A stretch of DNA of 64,000 nucleotides from Aphelocoma coerulescens (lineage: Eukaryota > Chordata > Aves > Passeriformes > Corvidae): contig NC_091018.1 of NCBI RefSeq assembly GCF_041296385.1, positions 2,859,501 to 2,923,500 on the forward strand, written 5' to 3'. Every line of letters starts with the position of its first letter. The first letter of the stretch is position 1. Below the pieces are notes generated by a model that had not been told where the DNA came from, searched no databases, and worked only from the letters and a program-made list of their open reading frames with translations. Positions 12,201-25,700 of the stretch are shown here, piece by piece. The position numbers and the translations under genes are program-made.

Positions 12201-15200
12201 ACAGCAATGAACCCAGGCCAAAACACCCCCCTCGACTTCCAAATCCTCTACAATCTATTAAAGAAACCAATATTTAAACTCTGCAATTCTTACTTTTTAA
12301 AAACTGCAAAGTCTATTCTAGTCCTCAATCCAGCCATGAACAGACTTCTATTACGTTGTTTTGAGGGACTTGAACTCCTTTGGTTTATCTGGCTTTGGAA
12401 TAAAAAAAAAAAAAAAAGGTGGATAAAGCAAAGAGCTTTGATCTTTATTTTACAAGTAAGTAGCTTAAAAAAATGGTAATAATTTAATCCAAAATGATGG
12501 CACAAAATAAAGCAGAAATCATATTTAGTCTATTGCTTCATCATATCCTACAGCACTGCATAGATTAAAATCTAAGTTTGCATAAAAAAAAAAAGAACTA
12601 GAACTAGAACTACAGACATTGCAACTACAAGGACTTATTTAATACCCCTTCCTATAATAAAATAACAGTAGCATAAATGTTATTATTAATGACTTTTTCT
12701 ATTTGTCTTCTAAGGAAATTGAAGAATAAAACATCATGTAAAATATCTTTTACTATGTAAAACATGATGAACTTCTGCTTCCTCCCTTTTTGTTATTTCT
12801 GCTCCTGTCTCCTCGAGTTGCATGCTTTGTCTTTATTTGCATTTGTTTTGTGTACTATCAATAGTGGCCATGCTAAACAACAAAATATGTGGCCAGGATG
12901 GTAAATTTGGCCTTTGGGATCAGGGAGTGAATGCATGAAATGAGGGGAAAGGAAGGGAGTGCTGATGGGGAAAAAGCAGCACAGTTGTCATTCTCTTATT
13001 AAAAGTCTGCAGTGAATTAATCCCAGAGTGTCTATCAGTCTTTCTTGAAAATTTATTGAATTTTAAGATAAAAATGTAGGAACCAAACCTAGTCCTCTGT
13101 TTTACTCAGAAACACAGGACACTGCAAATTGCCTGCAATCTCCAGAATGGCCAAAGGTAGTTTTGCAATCTACTTTTGGACATTAGAGAGGTACCATCAT
13201 CAAAATGAAGAGATGAGAAGTTAGCAAGAAGAAAAACAATATTTGTTTCTTGAAATAGGCAAGGAATAAACTGTAGAGGAGTCCACAGGTCAAATTCTCC
13301 TCAGATAACCTTTCTGCCTTTCCTGAAGTATTTGCACATCCTGGCAAAACCATAATTTAATTTAATTCAATGAAATGAGAGAAAGGTCATATTTGCATGA
13401 GAAAATAGTTAGGTGAGATGAGCCATCAGAAGAAACAAACCACTACATTTGCACCCAAAACATCCAGGTAGGACAGTAAAAGGAGGTTTTTTTGTTTCAA
13501 AACATTACCATAAACAGGATCTAAAGAGACTCCAAATACAATTACTTGTGTCCTCTTATGGAGTAACTGTGTCCAAAGCTCATATTGGGAACAAGATTGT
13601 GCTTTCCTACACAATAAACAAGGTTTGTTTTATATTCCCATTTTCCTTTTAGAAGTCTTTGGAACACAATGCAAACCAAATTACAAAAAGTTCCACAAGC
13701 AGCCTGTTTGCCAGCTTCTCAAATGGAACTGCATTAATCAATCTTAAATGATTTCACATCAAGCTTATAACAAATTCACTCTGCACATTGAACAAATCCC
13801 TCCATGACCATATTAATATCAGTACTTATGCACTGATCCAGTGGACAAATTATGCTTTACCCTGGACATATCCATGGCCCTAATTGTACAGGAAAATTAG
13901 GCTGCAAGTGATCGAATCTCACCAATTATTTATTTAATTTACTTGTTAACAATAAGAAAATCCTCTCATACTAATGAGAAAAATTCTGCCATAGAAATAT
14001 ACCTCTCCCCATTCAAAGGAAGAAGGAAAAAAAAAAAAAGCAAACCCTTTAGAGTTTGATAGATATTAAAGTTATTTCTGTGATCCTCTTATCTCTTAGC
14101 TTGCAGACGGATGGACCATTTAATGAAAACCATCAGTCTTGCTCCTATTAAAGCCACAAAGAATGACCAACTTCTTAACAAGAGAACAGCTAAAATACCT
14201 CAGAAGTGCTCTGATCATCCCACGCGTTGTTTCCAGCTGCAGACTTACAAAATGCCTCAATTTTATCAAAATGGGCTCTCTGCTTCTTAAATGTATTTCT
14301 TCATTAATTAATTTGTTGAAGTTTAGTTACTTGTTAACATTCATAAAGCCATGACTATATTAGCATAATTTACAGCTCTAGTGCTGAAAGATCTTCATTC
14401 TATAACTCTCAGGAAGAGCAAGTGCTGTGTGCTAGCTCAAGATCACAAACACAGCACACTGGCTCTTCCTCCTTTCCTGCATTCCCCCAAGTTTCTAACT
14501 ATGCACCACAAACATCTGAGAAGACCACCTGCTTTGGATCTCTTGTCATTTGGATATTTTCCAGAGAGAGCCAAACACTGACAAGATTTCCACTCTTAAG
14601 GGAAGGCTTTTTTATTAAAGGAAGGCCAAGCCAGATACAGAACCTGAATTGTTTTATGGAGTGTAACATGTAAGTCTCAGGTTCCATGGCGATATCCCTG
14701 ACTATGTTTCTGGCAGCTTCTTAGATTTTAACTATTTCTTTTCTCCTTGTTTTTCAAACTGGCACTGGCTCTTTGTAAAAAGTGAGATGCTCATTAGCTT
14801 AAATTAATTCCCAATGAGTAGAGCTCACATAATTCCCTGTAACTAATTCTTGTTCTGCCTGCAGCTGCACCACTAATCTGCCCATTGCTTCTGCACCTTG
14901 ACATCTCTTCTAACTCAACAGTGCCATGACTTCTCACATCTCCCTCTCCTCTGCACACTCTCCTGTTGATTCACCTCATTATATTCAGCACAATGTTTCA
15001 CTCTTCTGTTTTGTCTTTTACTCTCACTCTCATTAAGACTCAAATCTGTCGTTCGATATTTCTCCCCTCCATGCACCATATATTTATTTCCACACACACT
15101 TCAGTGCTATCAGCACTGAGTGCTTTTGATGTTCAGCATCACATGTTCATTTGGGATGACACACAAATTCCTACTGGCTTTTGGATCCTGGAAGTTTTTT

Positions 15201-16666
15201 CATCTCTGTCCCAGTGGTGAAATGAAAATAGAGATCTGAGAATTTTCAATGCTTTTATTTGACTGTTTTCTTCACATTTGGAGTTTTGGACAGAATATGC
15301 ATTTTTAATTATGCATCACACAAAAACACACTCTCCTGCAATTGATACATATTCCAAAATATCATTTCCCTCTCTTCTGAGTCTCTGCATTCCATTAATT
15401 TACAGCTTGCTGAGCTGCATCTGTTAGAAGCGTTTCAAATACTGGAATTCTTTCCCAAATCACTGACAACGACAGGAACAACAGCCATTATTTCAGCTGT
15501 AGCAACCCACGCATTCTCCTAGTCCAACAGACACATTTGTTCACCAGGTCTCTATCACACCTTGGGCTGTTGAATCATTTTTGCAAGAAATACACTTCTG
15601 CAATACTTTCACAAGGTAGAGAAAGACAGGCAGAGTGAAATTTAAATGGTCATGACTAAGCACAGAAAGGAGACAACTTAGACTGACTGGTAGTGCGGTC
15701 TCTAATTGTTGCTCCTGGAATCCCAGACACCAGAAATGCCACAAACTTAAATTCATACTCTGGAGAGGTAATGCAGCTGGTCAAGTAAGGTACAAAAACG
15801 TCCAATAACTTCCACTAGCATACACTGAAGATATAATAACTATAAAGTGATAGGCTCACAAACCCAGGAGTGAGTCATATTAGCATTCCAGGGAAGATCT
15901 GCACTGTGTTATATTTAGTTCCAAGAAAATGATGCAACTTTCAAGGAGAGGAAAGAGTGCCACATTACAGCGAGCTAAATATACCCCCAGAGCCATTACA
16001 AAGAATTAGTCTCTCTGTGAGAGCACACTGTGGAGGACACGACACTCACAATGCAGAATTTCAGAGTACTCATTCTGCATTATTTTCTATTAATGCTCAA
16101 GATTATGCAAAAGAGAAAGGTCACATTGATGACCATTCCTTTCACATCATAAGAAGATAAATGTGTGACTAGCACTAGGCCACTTGGTCCCTGTGACTCA
16201 CCAAAAAAAAAGGGGCAATAAAACAGAATCTTTTCAAAACTAGATCAAGAAATTAAATAATGGGAAAAGTGCAGGCATAAGTCAGCAAAACATCTGAAAT
16301 TCTATAAGATGGCGAACCACTGCTTGGGACAATTAAAGATATCCAAGTTTCTTAACAATTTGGGTCACAATTCCATTTTTTTACTGCATCTCTCATCTCA
16401 GGATACCCACTGGGTTTCTGTGTCATGGAGTCAGAGGAGATTAAACTATAAAGATTACACATCAAGTCAGGTAAAGTCTCCCCACATACTGAAGGAGCCG
16501 TGGTGACTCGTGGCATTCCAGATTAACTGACAGCACTGAATGATCCTGAATCCTGACAACCACAAACCCTGTGACACATTGCAAACTAATTCCTGTAAAA
16601 CCTCTAAGCTTCCTAGCTGGGACTTCCTTCATTCCTACACTTTGTGAGCAGGTGGAATTTGACTCA

Positions 16667-16710
16667 ACAAACCAACCAACCAACCAAACCAACCAACCAA
16701 ACCACACACA
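16667..16710. repeat. (AACC)n microsatellite
   Basis: Tandem AACC/CAAC units with two slipped AAACC steps, followed by a short CACACA. Likely length-polymorphic. Confidence 0.92.
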
Positions 16711-16785
16711 GCACTTATCAGATGTGAATGGAACCTCTTCTTAAAATGCTATGCATTCTTTAGAGATGTTGTCAAATGTTTGGGG

Positions 16786-16805
16786 TTTTTTTGTTTTTTT
16801 TTTTT
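16786..16805. repeat. Poly-T tract
   Basis: Run of T with a single G interruption. Confidence 0.9.
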
Positions 16806-19680
16806 CCAGTTCAGGGACTAAAAAATCGTATTTTGGAACAACTCTAAGGATGTCATGAATTATTTTTGTACCAGCCATGATTGATAGACCAGGGATGCCA
16901 GCATTAACAGCCCAGGGCACTCAGCATTGAGGGCTTATCTACAGCACATACAGTTAGGAAATTCAGCCTGGTGGGAACCTGCATGGCACATGGAAGAATG
17001 AGCAAGCACAGAAAATTCAAAGGGAAAAATAATCAAAATATTTTGTTATCCCCTGCAGTTTATGAACAGGAGTCAGTCCTGGAAGAAAGGTAGAAAAAAC
17101 CTCAGTTCTGGTTTAAAGGACCCCTCTAGGTTTACTCTGCTGTTCTCCACTGGGGGCGAGCAGTGCAAACAAGCAGAAGGCACCACATTGGGAAGCACTT
17201 GGGTGTGAATCTGAGCCACAGTTAAATGTTTGCTGAAGGTGAAGTATTCAAAGGCCTCTGGAAGCGAGAACTGGCAATCCCAGTAGCACAAAAATTCTTG
17301 TTATCATTATAAACAAGTTGCTTCAACTGTTTTCCAGCTGTGTTACTCCTTTGTTTCCTTGGAGTACTGCAGCAAGCTCTGCACTGTCGGGCTAATCATC
17401 AGAGTTTATCCATTAGGCATTCCAAGTTTCTGTATCTCCCTGCTTTCTGATTACTGTCTGGTCAGTTAATTGCTACAGCTTTTCTCCTGGCACTAATCAG
17501 GAATTAAGAGCTGCCATCAGCTTTGCTAGATACAGATTCCTACCCCCGGTTGGAAAGGATTTTCAAAACAGGCAATTCTTGGCCTTTTCTGATTATCCAC
17601 AGACAAGCTCATAATCCAGTCGCTCGTATTTATGAAGCAGTGAAATAAACAATGTTGATTATAATCTACTGTTCTTTTTCTTTTTTTTAAAAATCAAGAA
17701 ATAAAGCAAAAAACTTAGCATTCTAATCCTGAGACATCTGCTTTGCAGTTGGTCTTTTGATTTTTAATCCTACAGGAGAATGGGTTTTGGTGAAAATGAA
17801 AAGAAAGGGCAGGAATCCATTAAACAAAGCCCTTTTTAGGTGATATGTTTACAATGGCCAACATTTTTTGTCTAACAGTTTCTTTTGTGGCAACTAAATA
17901 AAGACATTTCACTCAAGTTTACTACAACTAAGATAGTGATTAAAGAGATTTTGATTAGAGAGTTTTAAATAGGTGTATTCCAGGGAGAGTGATTGATAAG
18001 ATATTTAAATACTTATTTTTCTTGCAAAGCTGTAATATTGTCTATGCCCTCATACTGCTCTCATTCAAATTTGGACAGTCTGTGTAGCACCCTTTCACTT
18101 TGAGCCTCTGCCTTTAAAAAGTCAAAATATTATTCCATAGTTTCAGTGAACACTAAACAAGAAGGTAGTTTCAAAAAACAACCAACACCTGGCTGCAAAG
18201 GAAGCGAGAGTCTGAAGAGATACAGTGGTGTGCACTGCAAGAAACTTCTGGGAATAAAACAATAAAACTGCTAAAATATCCATGTGCTGTCCTGCATTCA
18301 TAATGAGGCAAGAAATGGAGATGCCCTTGAGAGGTCAAGCCCACGAAGTAAACTGGCCGTGCATGTGCAGGTTACAGCACTGCACAGGGAAATGATGCAC
18401 AGACAAAATCAACCCCTTCCAGTCGAGTGTAAATTCATCATCTAAATGTGTCAAAGCAAGAAAAAGACATGGGGAGGGCTCTGTGGTTCAGTAACAAACT
18501 GAAAAGTGTTCACTGTTCAGCACAGAAGTGAAATAAACAGCAGGTTATTTCTCCTTCTGGACTTCATCTTTTTTGTCAACCTCACATTTTAAGTGAGAAC
18601 TTGCCTGAAAGTAAGATAATGTAAAATGTATCTTGTATTTCTGTGCAGTCAACTACCTTTTATTTTTTTTCCAAATTTGAACAATTTGAGGGGAAAAAAT
18701 AGGAAAAAAACATCATTAAAAAATGTGAAAGTTCTGCTGTGTCCAGTGTCCTGTGTGTCCAAGTCGATATGCACGAAAAGAATCAAGTTTTATCAAACTG
18801 TACTACCCATTATTTATAACAATGTGCCTTTAAAATAACACATCTGCAGCACAGTACATTATAATAATTCCCAGTTTCAGAAGTGAAAGGTCATTTTTTC
18901 ATTTCTGGATATTCTCAGATTTGAAACAAATGGATGAGCAAAATATCCAAGATTGAGGAAAACCTCAGAAAATCGCAATGAAGATTTAGCAAGCAGCAAA
19001 TGCGTGGGCACCAAAGGATATGAGGAAGAGTCAAATATAAAATGCTTCTGAATGGAGTGTCAGGTGGGAAACAGTTTATTTATAGGTGTTGTAACCTTAA
19101 GAAAATCAAGCCAGTAAAAAGAAAACACTTTTGAAAACCCACTGCCATAACTGGGTATCACTGATGAGATGGCTGAAAAATTATTAGATACATATAAATA
19201 AATATGCTTTTAAGAAACCATTATTTTTGAAGCCCTAACTGAAAAAGACTTTAACAACATTGCTCATGGAGTGAACCCCAGGCTGACAGCAGATCCCTTA
19301 AAGATGCAGCCACAAGATGAAACCAGAAGAAAACCAGAAACAAAGTGCAGATGGACACTTGAGGGTAAACAGAGAACACAACCTGGAAAGAAACTTGCTT
19401 GGGGCCATAACAAAAGCAATGACAAACCCAAGGTTGCATGTGTGGCTAAATTGTGTTAATGAAGCCTTTAGTTATGCTAGCAGAAAGCTGCATCCTAAAG
19501 AGTATTGGTAAAAACAAAATTCTTCCTGTTGGAGAAATTCCTCATCTGGAGGGACAGTGAGGAACAATGGGAGCTGTTGTGAAACACTGACTGGCTGCTG
19601 TGTAGGGTCACACACTCAACTCCTCAGGTAACAACACAGAACAGAGGTAGCCTGGCCTTTAAATCTTGTGTGCAAGCCTG

Positions 19681-19740
19681 AAATAAAATAAAAACAAACA
19701 AACAACAAAAAGCCAACCAAACAAACAAAAAAACAAACCA
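19681..19740. repeat. A-rich (AAAC)n low-complexity tract
   Basis: Repeated AAAC and AACA units over about 60 bases with few other bases. Confidence 0.85.
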
Positions 19741-22700
19741 CACTAGCTCTGCTTGCACATTGATATGAAAAGCCCATCTCTCCAGCAGCCTGTACTGCTA
19801 CATATGCTTATTTTAGAGGCCAAGCATCAGCTGGTGTTTGTTTGGGTTTGTGCTCCACTCTTCGTGGTGTCCCATCCCCAAAGGCTGAGAAGTTGGATGC
19901 AGCAACACAGAGAAAGCCTAAAGCAGTCAGGGCTTGGGAAAAACCATCAGCAGGACAATTCTGACTGCTGCATTTCAGTTCTCTGCCTACAGGAGATACG
20001 TGATGGAGAGCCAGGATGTGGAATTGTGAACCATCAGTATCGTGATGGCCTTTAAACTCATCATATTCAGATACTTTATCTACAGGGAGACAGAAAAGGA
20101 AGTAAGGACAGGGCAATGATGGAAATGGACTGAAGGCGTAGCAGAGGATAGAAGAGGAGATGAAATTTTGTTGGATAACAAAACACAGAAATGATCAGAG
20201 AACCAGGAGGAGGAGGAGTGGGTGACCTAGTGAGAGAAGTCTTGACACTTCTGTAAAGGTTTTGAAGTCGTATTTTCAAATCTGTAAAATAACAGTTGTA
20301 ACTGCAGATACTCAGTGAAGGGAAGCAGCTCAGCAGCAGCAGAATTTCAGTCACTTTTCCATTTTAGTTTATCAACTACTTTTTATTAACATTTTAAACT
20401 GAAAATTTATTTACCAGGACAGTTCTTTGCTGTTTAAGCAGAACCTGCATTCTTGCTAGTCCATATGTGTGTAATGTGAATTTTTATAGAACAAACATTG
20501 AAACTGGTAGCCCAGATGCTTTTTGTATTTGTTCACTTTATTAGACCTGGCACTTAAAAATATTAATTGCATTAATAAAAGCACATATCTATCAATTTCT
20601 ATCAGTGTTAGCAAATTGCCTCCATATGAATAGATGTGCACCACCAAGGTTGAGCAAGAGCTGTCCTAAAATGAGAATAAGTGCAGTTCAATTCAGAACA
20701 TTAATACAAAACTTCACACATACAGCACAGCCATGCAACTTGACTGGCTGATGAAAAAGAAAAATGCATCTAGTAGCCTGAAAGAGAATGAGACTGGCTT
20801 ATATTAAATAAAATGATAGCCTGGAAAGTTTTACTGGCAATCATAAATGCTTTAACAAAGGAGTACGAACTGTTCCCAGAACTACAAGTGGTTTTAAAAT
20901 GATGATCACTGATAACTGGCAGAAAGGGAGAGAAAGCAGTAAAGAAATAAAAGGATAACAAGAAACATTTGAAATCAGTGCTCGTATTTCTTTTTGTTCC
21001 CATGTGCTCTCAGCCCACAGAAGGTGAATGTGATGTTGAACCCAGATGTATTGCTTTCTGCTTGGCCTCTGCTATGCACTCATTATTGCAGGAAGCTTCT
21101 CCTCACAGCAGAATACCAATGCTTTCCCACTCACCTCTCAGTGTTTCACCAGGGCATGATTCTTCCCTTCCTTAACTATTCTTACACCAGTAAAGCCCTC
21201 TTGATTTCAGTAGAACTTCTTCTGATTTTTGGCAGCATAAACACCACCTTCCCTAGGTTTGCATGCCAAAAGAAAATACGGATTTTAAGTGGACTTCTGT
21301 TATCAACACAGAGCATAAAATATATCACTAGGTAAATCGGGAAAATGTAAGTCTGGATTATTTAGCATATCAGACTTGGCTGGAGTTCTAGAGAAAATGC
21401 CTCAAGTACAATGAGTGCATCCCTATTTTATACACCATTGAACAGAACATCTACAAATTGCCCTGGAACTCACATACTGCCATAGGGCTAACTGACATTA
21501 TTCCTGGGCTGTGGTTACTCCTAATGCTCTGCTAATCATTCTGTGCTCTAACATGCTCTGGAGGAAAATCTGTATGTTCCCAAAAAGCCAAAGAAGTCCC
21601 ACTAATGAAATTAAGTGAAAGGAATATAATGTATTTTTGTCAATGTGAGTCCCTTAAGCTAAACTTTGGAGGGTGAAGCACATGTATTATTCAATAGAAA
21701 AGCTTTAATTAGTGTTTCTTTAAAATTACTCGGAGAAAGGACTAAAAGAATCAAAATAGTCCATCAAGATTGTTGAAAGGGTGGCTAAGTAAATCTACAA
21801 AAAGCTGGCATGGAAGCACTGATGCACTTCAAATCTACCTGAAAGCAAAGGAGAGACAAGTGACAGTAAATCAAGTTCATTTCACAGAACATTCAAGTTC
21901 TTTCTAATGGTGTGCATGACGGTAATTTTAAACAAGGTCTGGTATTCATTTTTTTCCCCAGACTATTTGTAATATTATTACCTGATTCTAAGAATCCTGA
22001 ATGTAGAATATAAAGTGGATTTTAAACAGCAGTAACTCAAAGCCTGGAGAGGGAAAATGATTAGTTTATTTCAAATAGGTTTGTGCCAAAAAAATTGCAA
22101 ATATCTCACATTTGCAGATATTGATTTCCAACCAGCCTGGTGTGTGACTGTAATTGCTTTAACAGACCATTGTCTAAAGCTTGTAAACTTGAATCAACCT
22201 ACATCCCTCTTTTCCTAGAAGATCCAGAAGCCTATCGATTCCAACGTCGTCTTTAAATTGAGATAATCTTTTGGAGATTTCAAACTTAATTTGTTGATTG
22301 CCTCTAAGTGACATGGGTTCAGCACTGTCATCAGATGAGTCAAACTGTCCTTGGCAGTTGTGACTCTTTGAGTAGTGGGGTTTGCACTGACAGATTGGCT
22401 GGCAGTGCACTCATTATCCGCAGTGCTGTGTGGAACTTGGGCCACTCCACTCTGACCGAGGCAGTTTTCATCTGCTTCTGAGCAGAAGATTGCCCTGCAC
22501 CCCTACTGAGTTTCAAAGTAATTTTCTCTTTTGTATTTCCTAATTGCATGCTTTTTATTTCCTATCAGTCTCCTTGTGGGGCTCCTTTGTGGTGCAGCCA
22601 GCAGTGACACCCTGGACATGATTCCCAGGGAGACTCATTGTCACTCCTAACCACTTATCCAGTGGCTGCAGAGCGCCAAGTCACGCTCCCAGCTGCTAAT

Positions 22701-25700
22701 TATTGTTCTCCATCTCATGCTCCACAGACAAAACCAATTATCATACAAAGGAAAATAAAAGTATTGTCTGATTTGGGTTTCCAAGCCTGACACAGGCTCA
22801 GGCTGGGCTGCTGAGTGGGCCAACAACCTTGGAATTCATTCTTCCTTCTACCAGCTGAACTCTTCACAAGAGCCCTAAGCTCTGAGTGGTGCTTGCTAAT
22901 TATTATTAATATTGGATTCTCATAATCTGGGCTATTACCATGGTTCACCAAGCCATGATTGTGCACTTTGTTCAACTATGTGAGCTCTGCAGGTGACACC
23001 TACAGCAAAACACTGAATTATTCAATGTCTGCGTGCATGATGGCCCCATCTGACCTTTCTCTTGTTTGTAATGTTGCTGGCTTTTTAATCTTTAAACCAC
23101 TGTACATCCTGTGAATTCTCAGATTTCATCTTAACATTACACTGACAAAAAAAAGCTTCTCCTTGTAGAAGTTTTCATTTAGTTTCTACAAAATATTTTG
23201 CACTTTTTGGAGCATGACAGAAGTTGACAAAAAAGTGCCTTCATGGAAACTGAAAGAACATACTTCTTATTATCCATTTTGCTCTTTTAGAAGATCCCAA
23301 ATGTCATTGGTCTTTTTAAAATATAAAATAAAATAGCAACACTGCAACTGTGCAGTTTGTCATTCCTACAGCTTTTTCAAAATACCTGTCTAATCACAAT
23401 GGGTCCTCTTCATTCATGACTTCCATCACAGTCACACTTCCATGGGAACTTAGCCTGAGGAAGGAATGCAGGGTAAGCCAAGGAGATTTCTGCAATCCAT
23501 TATTGGGAAAATATAAGAAAACCTAATTTTTTTTTTTTTTGTCTTCACATTTAAAGGAAGTTATGGTGCTGAGGCATTATGTTCTTAAGGAAATTCTTCT
23601 GACAAGAACAAAGCATTAAATGTCTGAGAGAGATTGAGGCAGTGTAGTTGTGCTGAGGGAGAAATTTTGCAGTTAAATTAAACTTAGAGTGCAGTTCCAG
23701 TGTTCTAAAAAGTGGTAGAAATACATCTAATTGTGCCATACTACAGTCTATAACTCAGTCCTGTTATGTCAGTGCTTACAGGTAAGAAAACTTATTCTGT
23801 ATGAGCAGCATAACACACTGCATGTTTGACTGAAAATGTGCTTTATTTCTATAAACAAAAGCTTCTCCCCTAATTCACCTGTGGGTGGCCGTGTCATTCC
23901 CATTTTTTATGCATCTAATTTGAATCAATTGCAAGGTGTGTCTGCCACTGCTGAAATATGAAACCACACTGCACAGTCTTCATTTCTGGCCATGAAGAAA
24001 GCTTGCAGGGGCGATTCTGACTCCTGCTTTGGAACAGACAGCACCAGAAAAACATTTGGAATCTTCTTCATGTTGTGCATTAAGCTCTGTTCGTTGTCTA
24101 AGCAGTGGCAATAGGCAGTGGTAACAGGAAAGCAAATTTACAGAATATACAGAGTCAATGTCTTTGACTATATTGATTTATGGTTGCAAAAATGTCTTTG
24201 TCCCTTTCTTTCTCAGCCACTGGATGACATGCACATTACACTTACATGCTTAATTAAGGATGTCTCAACAACTGCTGCGGGAAAATGCGTTCACAAAATT
24301 CAGACAGCTACACAAAATGCAAGCTAAAACTGATATGGACACTGGTTTCAAAGTCAGAAAACACATGATTAATTCCTCTGCCCAGTCAAAGTTTGGTTGA
24401 ATTACCCACTTGGACAGAAAAACCAGCAGTTTTCTAGTTTTAGTGAGATCATTAAAACTCCATTAGTTTACTTTCAAACTTGGTACAGAATACAATCACT
24501 TTATTTATTATTTTCCTGCCACTGGGGGATAAATTCCAAAGGATAATTTCTAGGCTACAGATATCATGACCAAGTATGCTACTCATTTCTGAATGTAGCT
24601 AAATCCCAGCGTTCTTTTGGTAAATTTGGTATTGTTGACATCATGCCAGGTTAGGTCTATGTTTTCATAACTTATATTTATTCAGCATTTTGAAACTTTT
24701 CAGATGATTTTTTGTGGAAACAAATATATACAACAGAATATATTTCCTCATATAAATGCCAATAATAGATGATGTCAGCTATCATGACTTATCTTTAAAA
24801 TGCTGTTTGCACATTAACAAAGCCACAGAACTTCATGGGAATTCGGGCAAGGACCACTGGTCCAGTCCCAGCCATGTACTTTGTACCACATACCCCAAGG
24901 CAGCATCCTTAAAACTGAGGTTATCAGACAGGGAGCAGAGGTCTTATTTTGGAGTGAACAAGTGCTGGCAAAGAATTTATGAGGTGTCCTAACCCAGCAA
25001 ACATTTTTGCAAGTACCAAAAGGCTTCAGCTACACTGCCACTAAGAGACAGAGAGCAGACCCTGAACAACTGCAGTGCATGTCAGCCTGATCTGCATGGG
25101 AGCCATGGAAGGGCAGAGGGGAATTTGCTCTGTGTGCAGCTGAATTGTTCTTTTCTTCACAGCTGAAACAAAAAGTGATCTAGAGATTTCTCACTTGAGT
25201 GGCTGAGATATATTTTCCTGGCTTGGCAGAAGACAAGGCCAGTCTAAGAGATGTTCCCACTTTTGTAATCACTGTGTAATGTCACTACACTGCTACTCAC
25301 TTTGAATTAAAAGAACTGCTCAGCTGTGTTAATTTATGCTGGTGGATCATTTCAGGCCATCATTCCAATCATGCATTCCCCATGTTCTGATGAATGCAGT
25401 GAAAGAAACTTGCAGTAACCACTGAACAAGTAGATCAGACACAGATTTGACTTTTTCATCTGTACTTAGGAATGGCTGTGATGTCATAGCCTGTTGAATG
25501 CTATGCAAAAAAGGTGATGACTTTACACTTATTCTTTTGTAACTTAAATGTGTTTTAAGATGTGGAATAACAAAAGTCCTCACCTATGAGAGTACAAAAT
25601 ATATAAGACAGGAAACTCCAGCACTTTAAGACATCTGACAGAATGCCAAACCATTCTTCACTTTGCCCAAAACACGAGAGTTTGGCTCTGCCTCAGGCAC

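Larger units (their letters stand above)
5410..16666. other. AT-rich non-coding stretch with homopolymer tracts
   Basis: No gene is supported. It contains poly-A/T tracts, a short TA run near 8596-8610, a G-run cluster and a small hairpin. Open frames up to 127 codons (for example 11019-11402 plus) have random-looking composition. Confidence 0.6.
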
